Source: Zygotorulaspora mrakii
Taxonomy: Eukaryota > Ascomycota > Saccharomycetes > Saccharomycetales > Saccharomycetaceae
Assembly (NCBI RefSeq): GCF_013402915.1
Contig: NC_050725.1
Span: 1,096,377 to 1,160,376 of the forward strand
Reading direction: 5' to 3'
Length of the DNA stretch: 64,000 nucleotides
Part shown: piece by piece, positions 9,772-19,753 of the stretch
Numbering within the stretch: position 1 is the first letter of the stretch
Layout: every line of letters starts with the position of its first letter
The notes under the pieces: generated by a model
What the model saw: the letters and a program-made list of their open reading frames with translations, nothing else
Databases searched by the model: none
What the model was told of the DNA's origin: nothing
Translations under genes and position numbers: made by a program

Positions 9772-9801
9772 CATTGTGAATGCCGAATATAGTAATTACA
9801 T
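9772..9801 (+). promoter_or_regulatory. Candidate a-specific-gene operator of STE6
   Basis: An Mcm1-like box CCGAATATAG (9783-9792) is followed directly by TAATTACAT (9793-9801), the complement of the Mat-alpha2 half-site ATGTAATTA. It is preceded by CATTGT (9772-9777), which resembles the recognition core of the a2 HMG-box activator used in other yeasts. The arrangement lies about 160 bp upstream of the STE6 start. In S. cerevisiae the STE6 operator is an Mcm1 box flanked by alpha2 half-sites. The motifs are seen; the regulatory role is inferred. Confidence 0.5.
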
Positions 9802-9959
9802 AAGGTCCATCTTATAGATGAAACCGCTATCGCTGGAGAGCAACTATCGATTTACTATTGTATTGTGTGGTTATAGCTATTGACAGGTTGCATATAAAGA
9901 TGGGGGACATCTTCCGGGGAGACGCTACTACAACGACATGAAAGTACATGGAATATTGA

Positions 9960-12900
9960 ATGCTTTCTTCAGAGGGTGTGGGAAAAATGAGCTACAGCAG
10001 GATCCATTTATACACGTTCGTAAATGTCAGCAAAAACATGTTGGTGGTCACTGCTGCTCTAGTATCAACGATTGCCGCGGGGCTAATTTTGCCAGTGACT
10101 ACAATACTCACCGGACGAGTGTTTGATCTATTGGCTGAGGCAGACAACTACAAGGACAAGGGTGTGCTGCATCATGAATTGGTCATAAGAAGTATGTCTA
10201 TAATGACGTTGGGTGGTGCGTCGCTTCCAATTACGTGGACTTCGATATCGTCATGGATGTCAATCGGTGAAAATCAGGGATTTTCCGTCAGAAGGCGGCT
10301 ACTTGAGTTGTACATGACAACGCCACTAGCATGGTTTGATATGAATGGGGACTTTTCGGGGAAGTTTACGCAGCTGAACCGGTGCGTTGAGGAATTAAGG
10401 TCTGGGTCCGCTGAAACTTCTGCGGTAGCTTCAAGAGGTGTCATAACTATGCTTGCCTTAATCGGAACCTCCTTTTATTATTCGTGGTCATTGACTCTCA
10501 TTACAATGTGCACAGCCCCTGTAATCATCGCTGTTGCATTTTTCTTTTCCCGGTTAGTGGAAAAGAGTGTAAAGATGGAAAACGAGCAGACCAGTCAAGC
10601 TTCTAAATTGATGAACTGGTCTATGAATGCCACTAAGCTAGTCAAGCTTTCGTGCGCTCAACTTAAAGAGGTTGCAAAGTTTAGAGAACATATAAGAGAG
10701 AGCAGAAAAAGCTTTCTGTATATTTGCGCTTATACTGCCGCGAATACAGCAATTCTAAGATTTTTGGCTCTGACAATGTTTGTGCAGGCTTTTTGGTTTG
10801 GATCGACGATGGTTCGCAAAGGAAAACTGAAAATAGGAGATGTAGTAACTTGTTTCCATTCATGTATCCTCCTTGGGGCAACCATAAGTGGAATTCTACA
10901 TCAACTGCTTGTTCTGCAAAAAGGTAATGTTGCTGTAAAACAGATTTCGGACGCTCTAGGAAACTGCAATAATTCGTTCACTCAAAAGCAAGGAGTACAA
11001 TACGATTTGGATGCTACACAAGCTAAAATAGCCTTCAATCAAATTTCATTTACCTACCCAAATAGACCGAAAAATCTTGTTTTAAATAACCTATCGCTTG
11101 TATTCACTGGAGGGAATACTACTTTCATCGTTGGAAAATCCGGTTCAGGAAAATCGACTCTATCAAATTTATTGTTGGGGTTTTACGAGAACTATGAGGG
11201 TGACATTAGTATTAACGGATGTGATACTAAGAGCTTAAATCCCAATTGGCTAGTCGACAATATTCTATTGGTAGAGCAGAAGTGCAACATTTTCAATGAC
11301 ACGATAAGAAACAATATATTACTTGGGTCAAGAAACAACAATGAGAATGAAAAGAATGAACAATTGAAAGCTGCTTGCAGAATTTCCCTACTCGAAAAAT
11401 TTATTTTAGACATACCCAATGGCTTGGAGACTTTAATTGGAAATGGAGGGGTAAATCTCAGTGGTGGTCAACAGCAGAAGCTTGCGATTGCTCGAGCCTT
11501 CATGCGAGATCCACCTATTCTGATTCTGGATGAAGCTCTATCAGCATTAGATGGCATGCATCGCATTTTGATCATGAAAGCTATACGCAGATGGAGAAAA
11601 GGGAAAACAACTATAGTCTTGACGCACGATTTGAATCAAATAGAAGCAGAGGACTATGTATACCTTTTCGAGAGCGGTGAATGTATTGAAAAGGGTTATC
11701 AAAACTCTTTAACAAATGACATAAAAAGTAATTTTTATCATTGGAAGCATTTTAGTCCCCTCACGGACGAATTAGATAATATTTCACAATTGACAACTGT
11801 AGATGAAGAACATATCAAAGACATAGCATTGGAAAGCTATGTTGATATGGATGTAGAGACACCTAAATTGGAGCATGATAGAGAATTTTTCCCGAAATTC
11901 GAGGACCTTCCTTACAGCAAACCTAGAATGAATGGGACCGTGAGAGTTAAAGTCCAGAGAATAAAAAGCAACGAAATCATGGAGACAAACTCACACAAAA
12001 GTAAGCAGCAAATTGAATCAAAAAAAAAACTGATGTCGATTCGTCTCATAATCAAAAGAATGTGGAGCAGTAGTCACACCAAGCCACTTCTAGTATTAGG
12101 TGTTGTGTTTTCATTGTTAGCAGGCGCTGCAAACCCATTTTTCTCATACACTTTTAGCTTTCTATTGAATGGAATCGTGCCACATGGAAATGATGTAGGA
12201 TCCGAAGGTTACCTTCTCAAATGGTCATTTATAGTAATAGGAGTCGCGGCAGCTGATGCTTCTTTTGGGTTTTTCAAAGATTGCTTATTGGGGTATTGCA
12301 GTGAAAATTGGATCACGAACCTACGATCTGAGGCTATGACAGCAATCACCTTTAAGAAGTTGGATTGGTTTCTGCAGTCCACAAATAAGGAATCTGAAAT
12401 ATCTGCTCTGGTATTGAATGATTTGCGGGATTTGAGAACATTAGTTACTGATTACCTGGGCGCTGTCACAAGCTTTCTGATGATTTCAACTTTGGGGTTA
12501 GTACGGGCACTAGTCAGTGGCTGGAAATTGAGTTTAGTGTGCATTTCAATGTTTCCATTGATAATAGTATTCTCAGCAATTTATGGAATTTCACTGCAAA
12601 AATGCGAGACCCAGTACAAATCAGCCGTAGCTGATCTAGAGAATTTATTGTATGAGATTTCAACGGGGGTTAAAACTATTAGGTGCTTACAGGTTGAGGG
12701 GCATTTCTTAGCAAAGTATAAAACGCTTGAAAATCGTATGAGAAGAATTGCTGGACGGCGACTTATGGCTACAGGGTTGGGGGTCGCGATTATTGAAGCA
12801 ATGACAACATGCATTCAGTCTATACTTTTTTATTTTGCACTGAAGCTTGTTATAGATGGAGAATACACAAGTCAGCATATGTTCGAGACTTTCACACTGT

Positions 12901-13811
12901 TGCTTTTTACGATTATGAGTTGCAGCGCCTTAATTAACCAAATTCCCGACATTACCAGAGGGCAAAGAGCTGCTACATGGCTATATAGAATACTGGATGA
13001 GAATTTTAACGATGAGAAATTTGATAAAATGAGCTCTAGACATGCCCCAATAAATAACGAAGGCACTGGTTCCTCTACACTTATAAGCATTAGGGACCTG
13101 ACCTTTTCATATCCTGCCGCCAAAAGTGTTGATGTATTTAGGTGCCTAAATCTGGAGTTATTCCGCGGCAGTACTGTTGCAATAGTTGGTGAGTCTGGTT
13201 CGGGTAAGTCAACCTTGATGTATCTTTTAACACAACTTTATGAGCCAGCACCTCACTCAATTTTTATTGATGGTACTGACATTAACGATTGGGGGTTACA
13301 TGATTTGAGAAACCAAATTGCTGTTGTAGAACAGAGGGCGGTTCTTTTTCCTGGAACAGTGAGGGAAAATTTAACATATGGTATAGTTCGCGATGTTCTA
13401 GAGATTGAAATTTACGATGTATTGAAATATGCTGGAATATCTGACTTTGTAATTTCCCTCCCCAATGAACTCGAGACAGAAATCAACTCCGAATTGCTAT
13501 CCGGCGGACAGGCTCAGAGGCTGTGCATTGCCAGAGCTCTTTTGAGAAAGCCAAGAATTTTAATACTTGATGAGTGTACATCAGCTCTGGACCCTGTTAG
13601 CGCTCATATAATTAATGAACTTGTAAGAACCGGTCCACCTACAATGCTGACAATATCTATCACACATTGTGAAGAGATGATGAGGGCTTGTAATGAAATC
13701 GTGATTCTTAAGAATGGTCGAGTGACTGAACATGGCTTCTTTGATGAGCTTTTAACGAAACGAGGAGATTTTTACAACTTGATTTCGACGTTCAATGAGG
13801 AACTCAATTAA
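9960..13811 (+). CDS. STE6: a-factor exporter, ABC transporter
   Basis: A 1283-residue full ABC transporter (S. cerevisiae Ste6, YKL209C, 1290), exporting the farnesylated a-factor pheromone across the plasma membrane of MATa cells. Two TMD-NBD halves are present. NBD1 has GKSGSGKST near residue 392, LSGGQQQK near 500 and ILILDEA near 521. NBD2 has GESGSGKST near 1077, LSGGQAQR near 1180 and ILILDECT near 1200. A hydrophilic linker of about 100 residues separates the halves. A TATAAAG box lies at 9893-9899. The start may instead be the second in-frame Met at 9987; an out-of-frame ATG at 9938 precedes both. Confidence 0.96.
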   Translation: MLSSEGVGKMSYSRIHLYTFVNVSKNMLVVTAALVSTIAAGLILPVTTILTGRVFDLLAEADNYKDKGVLHHELVIRSMSIMTLGGASLPITWTSISSWMSIGENQGFSVRRRLLELYMTTPLAWFDMNGDFSGKFTQLNRCVEELRSGSAETSAVASRGVITMLALIGTSFYYSWSLTLITMCTAPVIIAVAFFFSRLVEKSVKMENEQTSQASKLMNWSMNATKLVKLSCAQLKEVAKFREHIRESRKSFLYICAYTAANTAILRFLALTMFVQAFWFGSTMVRKGKLKIGDVVTCFHSCILLGATISGILHQLLVLQKGNVAVKQISDALGNCNNSFTQKQGVQYDLDATQAKIAFNQISFTYPNRPKNLVLNNLSLVFTGGNTTFIVGKSGSGKSTLSNLLLGFYENYEGDISINGCDTKSLNPNWLVDNILLVEQKCNIFNDTIRNNILLGSRNNNENEKNEQLKAACRISLLEKFILDIPNGLETLIGNGGVNLSGGQQQKLAIARAFMRDPPILILDEALSALDGMHRILIMKAIRRWRKGKTTIVLTHDLNQIEAEDYVYLFESGECIEKGYQNSLTNDIKSNFYHWKHFSPLTDELDNISQLTTVDEEHIKDIALESYVDMDVETPKLEHDREFFPKFEDLPYSKPRMNGTVRVKVQRIKSNEIMETNSHKSKQQIESKKKLMSIRLIIKRMWSSSHTKPLLVLGVVFSLLAGAANPFFSYTFSFLLNGIVPHGNDVGSEGYLLKWSFIVIGVAAADASFGFFKDCLLGYCSENWITNLRSEAMTAITFKKLDWFLQSTNKESEISALVLNDLRDLRTLVTDYLGAVTSFLMISTLGLVRALVSGWKLSLVCISMFPLIIVFSAIYGISLQKCETQYKSAVADLENLLYEISTGVKTIRCLQVEGHFLAKYKTLENRMRRIAGRRLMATGLGVAIIEAMTTCIQSILFYFALKLVIDGEYTSQHMFETFTLLLFTIMSCSALINQIPDITRGQRAATWLYRILDENFNDEKFDKMSSRHAPINNEGTGSSTLISIRDLTFSYPAAKSVDVFRCLNLELFRGSTVAIVGESGSGKSTLMYLLTQLYEPAPHSIFIDGTDINDWGLHDLRNQIAVVEQRAVLFPGTVRENLTYGIVRDVLEIEIYDVLKYAGISDFVISLPNELETEINSELLSGGQAQRLCIARALLRKPRILILDECTSALDPVSAHIINELVRTGPPTMLTISITHCEEMMRACNEIVILKNGRVTEHGFFDELLTKRGDFYNLISTFNEELN

Positions 13812-13978
13812 GACATTTTATATTTATAAAGCTGTGCATAGATGATTAAAGTTTTGAAACATTTTTTTTTCGAAAGAAACAGAATTTTCAAGTGTTTAGA
13901 TGGGACAACATTAATTAGTAAAACTTCAAATTTCGAAAATTTAATGCTACTATTTATTTGAGAGAAAGTAAGTTTCGA

Positions 13979-16900
13979 TTACAAGTGAATAGTAATATAT
14001 GGTACTTCTACATCCTCACCTTCTTTATCATCAGCACAAATTTCTAAAATCATGGTACGAACGTGAGGTGGTACCTCTGTTTTTGTGATGAATTTGACCA
14101 ACTGAGTGATCGTAAAGTTCATTCTCTCCTTCAGCTTCTTGGGTGGGAAAAAGGAAGCATATAATAATGACACCCCGTACGATAACATGCTAATTTCCAA
14201 CCCTTCCTTTTCTTCAAAGTGTTTGATCAAATCGGCTAATTTGATATCACCTTGTATATCAAACCGATCCCATATTTTATCGTATGTCTTACCGTTGTAA
14301 CTTGCTTTAGCCGAAGCAATAGGTTCGGAGAACCCAAAGAATGGAAGCGCTAGATTAACAAAGCCATTCTTGTATTGTTCAATATCTGTTTTTCCATCTG
14401 CGACTTTGTATAGTTCCAAATTGACAAGTCCAGTTACCAAAGAGGTTGTAGTAGCTATTGCAGGAATAATACGACCTGCAATGAATTTAGTCTTTTGTCT
14501 ATCAACTGTTTCAATGAAGTAGTTTTGAGCTCTGCAGTTTGAACAGGCAGTTATAAACTCAATATGATGATTCGTGTCATCATCTTTCTCGAATTCCACA
14601 GGATCTAGTTTAAACCCTACCAAAGATGAAGGATCAGGAAGTTCCGCTGCCAATGAGGATAAGGAGTCGCCTGAATCTTGTTTATCTGCATTTGGATCAG
14701 GATCTTCGTCATTTACTTGAATTTTGATATCAGATCTTGGAGAAAACTCTTGAATTGTCATACTATCTATCACCCTCGCGTAATGAGTTTTATCGGGCAT
14801 ATTTACGTCACCTTTCAGTCCGTAGTTAAATGCTCGCAGATTTGCACCGGCTATAACGAAGTCAAAATGATCAGGATTTGATATATCGAAGTTCAAAGGA
14901 GTAGGAGCACGTTTAGGCCCGGACCAAAAAGGTTCACCATTTGATGTCTTCGCATCTGTGGGAAAATTATACAACAACTGTTTGATATCATGATTGAACT
15001 TTTTCTCAAATTCTAATCTCGCCCATATAATACAATCATCGAAGCTCAATGGTCTTTTGCTTAACGAGTCATTAATATTCTCTAGAATAGATTTAACATC
15101 ACCACTCTGCTTTAAAGTTTGCTCAACAAAATTAGGCTGCGTTAAGTACATGTTGACATTCTCGGGAGCATCTGTAAAATAACCTTGAAAAAGGGATTTA
15201 GCCCATGCAATTGTATGATCAATTTTATTAGGAAATGAACGCAAAGTACACAAGGGAATCGACTTCTCTGGTGGATCTCTAGAGGAGGAATACGATTCCG
15301 TTAATCTTGGAATGACCACTTGCGTGTTGCCCTTTGTACCTAAGGTACCGGACTCTAACAAAGGTTTCCTGTAGAAAACGCAACGACGATCAACGTACGT
15401 ACGTGCATCCACATTATCTAATGCATTTGTAACAAAATCAAGACTCTCCCAAAATGCATCGTCAAACAGGCCTTCCGTTTCGGGACCCACTTTATCAATT
15501 CTAGAGTCAATTTTACCAATCAAACCTGGATTCATTGAACAGACTGCCTCTGCAGCGACCTCAGATTTGTTTCTCCCGACATCTTTTGGTCTAAATAAAA
15601 ATTGACGATTTAGGTTGGATTTTTCAATAGAATCATTATCGGTTACGATAACGCTACCATTAGATCCAGAGCTTAATCCCATGAGAGCCCAATTCTTGAG
15701 CATTTCACAACCAATAGCCCCAGAGCCCACCAGGAAAACTCTCAAATTTGCAATTTTTTTCTGAAAGTCAAGACCAAAAACGGCAATTTGATTATCGTAA
15801 CGAGAATTGATAGGTTTCGTAGACTCTAAAGTTCTGATGTGACTCTTAGGATCTGGTAATGATTCCAAAGAATCGAAATACATAAATTGTTTCAAAGGTT
15901 GAAATTTACCTGAACAAGCTTTCAAAACTTCCTGTGCGACTAAACCACCAAAGAAAGCTACCATACCAGGAATGTCACCTCTTGCCTGGAACGCCAACTC
16001 TTTTATCAATTCTTTATCAACTGAAACATCGGATCCGCCCAAAACAGATGGATAAGTAGAAGCTAAATCTTCCGTCAATTTGATCACTTCAGCAGCATCT
16101 TGATCGTTTAAAGGTCTTGGTAATGTGCCTTGATGATCGGAAGCGAATTGATCTAGAGCTTGAAAGCCTAAATGTAATTGACCTGATCTATCCAACTTGG
16201 CGAAATCTGAAAAAACAATTTCTGGTTCGGCTAAGGAATTCTGAAGGGATTTAAAAGACACCTGTTTTGGAACTTTAACTTCAGTGAACATGCCACCCTT
16301 TTTATATTTACCATATTGTGAAACAGGGTCTATTTTGAATGCAAACGGCCCTAAAACTTCAACTTTGAATAGAGTACCGTCATTGAGTTTCTCGAGTCCT
16401 TGCACTTCAGAAAATTTGACGAAGTTACCATCTTCGAGACCGTGCCTGTTTTCGTCAAGCATGGTGACGGTTCCATCGGGTTCAATGTCGGACACAATAC
16501 CCGTTCTTGGCTCTTCGCCTGTTGAGTCCAAAACAGTAAAGTTTTCACCGAAATCAACAAAGACACTACCAAAAAACCCCCTTGTTTCCGTGGAAATGAA
16601 TTTAATATGTTTGGCATGGCAATAGTTGTTCAGTTGGATTCTTTCCTGTAAGGACACTGTGGTTGTTGCAACAATGACTTGATATTTTTGTAACGTTTCC
16701 TCATCTTGCAAAGATTCTACTACCTTTACTGGCACATAAGAGTTCAATTCAGCCAATCTATCTCTTGACACGCAATCTCTTGGTTTACCCAAATCTGCCT
16801 CTGTGAGAAAAAACTGTGTGGATAAATCTTGCAGGACTGCCGCCGCCGGGTCATACAAATCGAGAGACTTGACACCTGCAAGCACAACATTCTTCGCGAT

Positions 16901-17077
16901 TTCAACTCCCAGACCTTGTAGACCAATGATCAACACGTTGGCATGCTGCATCCTCAACATGGCCTCTTTTCCGAGGACATATAACTGACGGGAATACAGA
17001 CCCTCATCGATACTGCCGTCAGCATTATCGAGGTCATACGCATTGGGATCCACATTGACACTATCAATAGCACTCAT
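13979..17077 (-). CDS. UBA1: Ubiquitin-activating enzyme E1
   Basis: A 1032-residue E1 enzyme (S. cerevisiae Uba1, YKL210W, 1024) that adenylates ubiquitin and forms the E1 thioester at the head of all ubiquitin conjugation. The inactive and active adenylation domains begin with [14 protein letters not shown] and [16 protein letters not shown]. The catalytic cysteine is Cys610 in [12 protein letters not shown]. The C-terminal ubiquitin-fold domain is complete. A perfect GGTGGCAAA element (PACE, Rpn4 site) lies 130 bp upstream. The gene is convergent with STE6 and divergent from MOG1. Confidence 0.97.
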   Translation of the reverse strand: MSAIDSVNVDPNAYDLDNADGSIDEGLYSRQLYVLGKEAMLRMQHANVLIIGLQGLGVEIAKNVVLAGVKSLDLYDPAAAVLQDLSTQFFLTEADLGKPRDCVSRDRLAELNSYVPVKVVESLQDEETLQKYQVIVATTTVSLQERIQLNNYCHAKHIKFISTETRGFFGSVFVDFGENFTVLDSTGEEPRTGIVSDIEPDGTVTMLDENRHGLEDGNFVKFSEVQGLEKLNDGTLFKVEVLGPFAFKIDPVSQYGKYKKGGMFTEVKVPKQVSFKSLQNSLAEPEIVFSDFAKLDRSGQLHLGFQALDQFASDHQGTLPRPLNDQDAAEVIKLTEDLASTYPSVLGGSDVSVDKELIKELAFQARGDIPGMVAFFGGLVAQEVLKACSGKFQPLKQFMYFDSLESLPDPKSHIRTLESTKPINSRYDNQIAVFGLDFQKKIANLRVFLVGSGAIGCEMLKNWALMGLSSGSNGSVIVTDNDSIEKSNLNRQFLFRPKDVGRNKSEVAAEAVCSMNPGLIGKIDSRIDKVGPETEGLFDDAFWESLDFVTNALDNVDARTYVDRRCVFYRKPLLESGTLGTKGNTQVVIPRLTESYSSSRDPPEKSIPLCTLRSFPNKIDHTIAWAKSLFQGYFTDAPENVNMYLTQPNFVEQTLKQSGDVKSILENINDSLSKRPLSFDDCIIWARLEFEKKFNHDIKQLLYNFPTDAKTSNGEPFWSGPKRAPTPLNFDISNPDHFDFVIAGANLRAFNYGLKGDVNMPDKTHYARVIDSMTIQEFSPRSDIKIQVNDEDPDPNADKQDSGDSLSSLAAELPDPSSLVGFKLDPVEFEKDDDTNHHIEFITACSNCRAQNYFIETVDRQKTKFIAGRIIPAIATTTSLVTGLVNLELYKVADGKTDIEQYKNGFVNLALPFFGFSEPIASAKASYNGKTYDKIWDRFDIQGDIKLADLIKHFEEKEGLEISMLSYGVSLLYASFFPPKKLKERMNFTITQLVKFITKTEVPPHVRTMILEICADDKEGEDVEVPYITIHL

Positions 17078-17206
17078 AACTCAAAGATTGTCTCAATATT
17101 TTGATGTATGTCAGGATATTCAGGGCCCTTCATATCAGTAAGTTGCGTACTTGCTTATTTGTGGAACCCCCTTCCATGCCGCCTTGCCCTCTCGGCGTTC
17201 TTGAGA

Positions 17207-17215
17207 TTTGCCACC
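17207..17215 (-). promoter_or_regulatory. PACE / Rpn4 element of UBA1
   Basis: The minus strand reads GGTGGCAAA, the exact proteasome-associated control element. It lies 130 bp upstream of the UBA1 ATG in the UBA1-MOG1 divergent promoter. UBA1 is a known member of the Rpn4/PACE regulon in S. cerevisiae. Binding here is inferred. Confidence 0.7.
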
Positions 17216-17330
17216 GAGCCGCCAGAGCGGGTAACAAACTGAGGCTCATCTTTTCAGGCAGGTATTACAATGAAGAGACTTGAACCTCTTAGTGGAGCAT
17301 ACAGAGTTCATAGATTTCAGTATATCGGTT

Positions 17331-17900
17331 ATGCTTAAAAAATTAGATCTTTATGGTGGCGCTATTAGTACAGTGCTACCAGAAGGTTTCTTAGATGCCT
17401 CGTTATTGCGTGAGGTACCGGATACCCAGGAAATATTTGTCAACAGTCGTGAGACTGGTGAAAAATTCGAGGATGGGTTGGGGCTGAATGAGAGTATTGT
17501 TGTGGACTTGCTGGAACGGGTTTCTGAGATTAATGACTATGGGGCTCTTAAAGTTCATCTGGAGGAAATAACAGACTTGAATGCCGGCAGGAATATGTCC
17601 ATGGTCGAACACGAGACCCTAGCAAATGGAAGTCAGTGCTGTGTCGCGACAGAGTCGATAGATAAATGGGGCAAGCAGGAGAAAAAAGAGACAGTGGTGC
17701 TTTGTGTAGGGCTGATACGTTTAGCGGAGTTTTCTACCGACGTTGTGATCACGATCAATGTGCCTGTGGAGCCTGCAATGCATGCTGAGCTCGATCAGCT
17801 TGCTAAAAACAGGTTGCCTGAAAGAGCAACCACCGCATATGAGCTGCTAAAGAGCATGGTACGGGAGTTCAAAGTCGTAGATGGCTCTCTTTTTGTATAG
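17331..17900 (+). CDS. MOG1: Ran-GTPase binding protein Mog1
   Basis: Starting at the ATG at 17331 this is a 189-residue protein matching S. cerevisiae Mog1 (YJR074W, 218). Mog1 binds Ran/Gsp1 and promotes nucleotide release in nuclear protein import. Family blocks LYGGAISTVLPEGFLDAS, LREVPDTQEIFVNSR and the C-terminal VREFKVVDGSLF are clear. The frame continues upstream only to a non-ATG codon at 17280, so the N-terminus is shorter than in S. cerevisiae. An out-of-frame ATG at 17270 opens a 22-codon frame that ends at 17338 and overlaps the start. Tandem with HOC1, as in S. cerevisiae. Confidence 0.88.
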   Translation: MLKKLDLYGGAISTVLPEGFLDASLLREVPDTQEIFVNSRETGEKFEDGLGLNESIVVDLLERVSEINDYGALKVHLEEITDLNAGRNMSMVEHETLANGSQCCVATESIDKWGKQEKKETVVLCVGLIRLAEFSTDVVITINVPVEPAMHAELDQLAKNRLPERATTAYELLKSMVREFKVVDGSLFV

Positions 17901-18092
17901 TGTAAGTAAGCACGCAATGTAGGCGGTTAGACATCGTAAAGCATGATTTGGAAACGCCAAAATGAAGTTTCTCACAAGTTGAAAACAAGAATTGTGTCAA
18001 ACGATGTAAGGAAAGGAAATAAAACGGTATCTCGAGGCATAAGGAACGGTTGTCTGCTTTTTTGGAGCCTAAATATACTAGAGGTGACTATT

Positions 18093-19280
18093 ATGTCTAA
18101 AGGTAAGCGTGGCATTAATTTGAAACTGGCCTTGTTGATCTGTGTTCCGGCACTTATCATTGCTATAATGCTGGTGAGGTTTTTGAACAACTCAAAGGCT
18201 GCAGATCTACAGAATCTTTTGCAGAACCTTAATAAGGAGATTAGTCAGAGCATCAACACAGCTGCATCGAATCAAAAGAGCGAAGCCGATCTGTTACAAC
18301 ATTTTGAACAATTGGCTAATGAAATCAAGAGTAAACAAGAAGATCAAGCCAGGCAATTTGAGAGGCAACGCCGCATATTGGAAAAAAAGATCCAAAACTT
18401 AAAAGAGACACCTCTTCAAGGTACACTGCGTGAAAGATTAGCATACACGTTTGAATATGATGGAAATCACAAGTTTCCGGCTTTTATCTGGCAAACTAAG
18501 TCATCGATCGAAAGCGAATCTGTCAAAACACATGAACAGGAAGCGCAATGGAGAGAAAAAAACCCAGGTTTTGTGCACGAAGTCACAAACGATGATATGG
18601 CTAACGCCTTGGTGCATTATTTCTACGGCTCCATTCCAGAAGTGATCGAAGCATATGACGCTTTGCCGTCTAAAATTTTAAAAATCGATTTTTTCAAATA
18701 CCTTGTCTTATTGGCTCGTGGTGGTGTATACGCCGACGTGGACACTGCTCCAATACAAGCGATACCCAATTGGATTCCTGAAAACGTAGAGCCTCATAGG
18801 ATTGGACTGATACTTGGAATAGAGCACGACGCAAGTGCTCCTGATTGGAAATCTCGATTTGTAAGAAGGTTGCAATTTTCGACCTGGATAATCCAGGCGA
18901 AGGCAGGCCATCCAGTTCTAAGAGAAATAGTTGCTCAGATAACCGAAAAGACCCTTGAACGTCAAAAGGATCAAGACTCAAACGTCAATTTAAGAAACGA
19001 TTTGACCATTATGTCATGGACAGGTTCTGGACTTTGGACAGATGTCATATTTACTTACCTCAACGATTACATGAGGAGTGGAATAACAGAAAAGACCACT
19101 TGGAAAGATTTCCAAGACTTACGTGTTCCTAAATTAATCAGTGATATCCTTGTCTTCCCATCTTATTCCTTTAATGCGCCTTCTGAAATAAAAAACAATG
19201 ATGCATGGAAAAATCTCTATTTCGCATCTCACAAAGGCAAAAAGTCTTGGAAGGCAGTGCCAAAAGTCGAGGGTAACTGA
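18093..19280 (+). CDS. HOC1: Golgi alpha-1,6-mannosyltransferase subunit Hoc1
   Basis: The ATG at 18093 gives 395 residues, matching S. cerevisiae Hoc1 (YJR075W, 396). The longer open frame from 17943 adds 50 residues unlike the family and is not used here. Hoc1 is a type II Golgi membrane protein of the Och1 family (GT32) and part of the M-Pol II mannan polymerase complex. A signal anchor lies at about residues 10-28, followed by a coiled-coil-like Gln/Lys-rich stalk. The catalytic domain carries the nucleotide-sugar binding DxD motif in GGVYADVDTAP near residue 215, and the block MSWTGSGLWTD near residue 310. Confidence 0.94.
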   Translation: MSKGKRGINLKLALLICVPALIIAIMLVRFLNNSKAADLQNLLQNLNKEISQSINTAASNQKSEADLLQHFEQLANEIKSKQEDQARQFERQRRILEKKIQNLKETPLQGTLRERLAYTFEYDGNHKFPAFIWQTKSSIESESVKTHEQEAQWREKNPGFVHEVTNDDMANALVHYFYGSIPEVIEAYDALPSKILKIDFFKYLVLLARGGVYADVDTAPIQAIPNWIPENVEPHRIGLILGIEHDASAPDWKSRFVRRLQFSTWIIQAKAGHPVLREIVAQITEKTLERQKDQDSNVNLRNDLTIMSWTGSGLWTDVIFTYLNDYMRSGITEKTTWKDFQDLRVPKLISDILVFPSYSFNAPSEIKNNDAWKNLYFASHKGKKSWKAVPKVEGN

Positions 19281-19753
19281 TAACTGTATAATAAATAATG
19301 TAAACACACACAGGCGTTTCCAACTGCAAGAATAAAAGGATAGATATTCAGAGATGTGCCCAAAGCTCTACTAAAAACTGGGCTAAATAGACTTTCCTCG
19401 TCACTTATTAGATCTGTTGTCCCTATCTGTTTGCTCATCATGTATGACTATCCTTTCCAAGACTAGTGTGGCATTTATTTAAGAGCCGTGCAATGAAAAA
19501 ATCTACTGAATTTGACAGCTGCACTACGCCGTATTGTGGTAAACCTGCTGCCACAAGATTCTTACTTTGATCTTGGAAAGAAATTTTCGTATCTCTCCAT
19601 CATATTTCGCTCTCTTTATATACGTGCGAGTTCACGAAAATTTTTTTTGGTAGTATATAATTTTGTCGTTTTGGCGGTGACGCGAAGGATTGCCCTAACT
19701 TTTATAGAGTAAAAAATTGTTATATAACATGCAATACTGAAAAAATGGATGGC
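19281..19753. other. Convergent intergenic region HOC1-CDC11
   Basis: 3' flanks of two convergent genes. A 70-codon minus-strand frame (19229-19441) with one hydrophobic segment overlaps the HOC1 3' end; I cannot assign it (see findings). Otherwise no gene or RNA is seen. Confidence 0.4.

Noticed and set aside
17943..18092. 50-residue N-terminal extension of HOC1
   Set aside because: It would precede a normal signal-anchor start. The ATG at 18093 gives almost exactly the known length.
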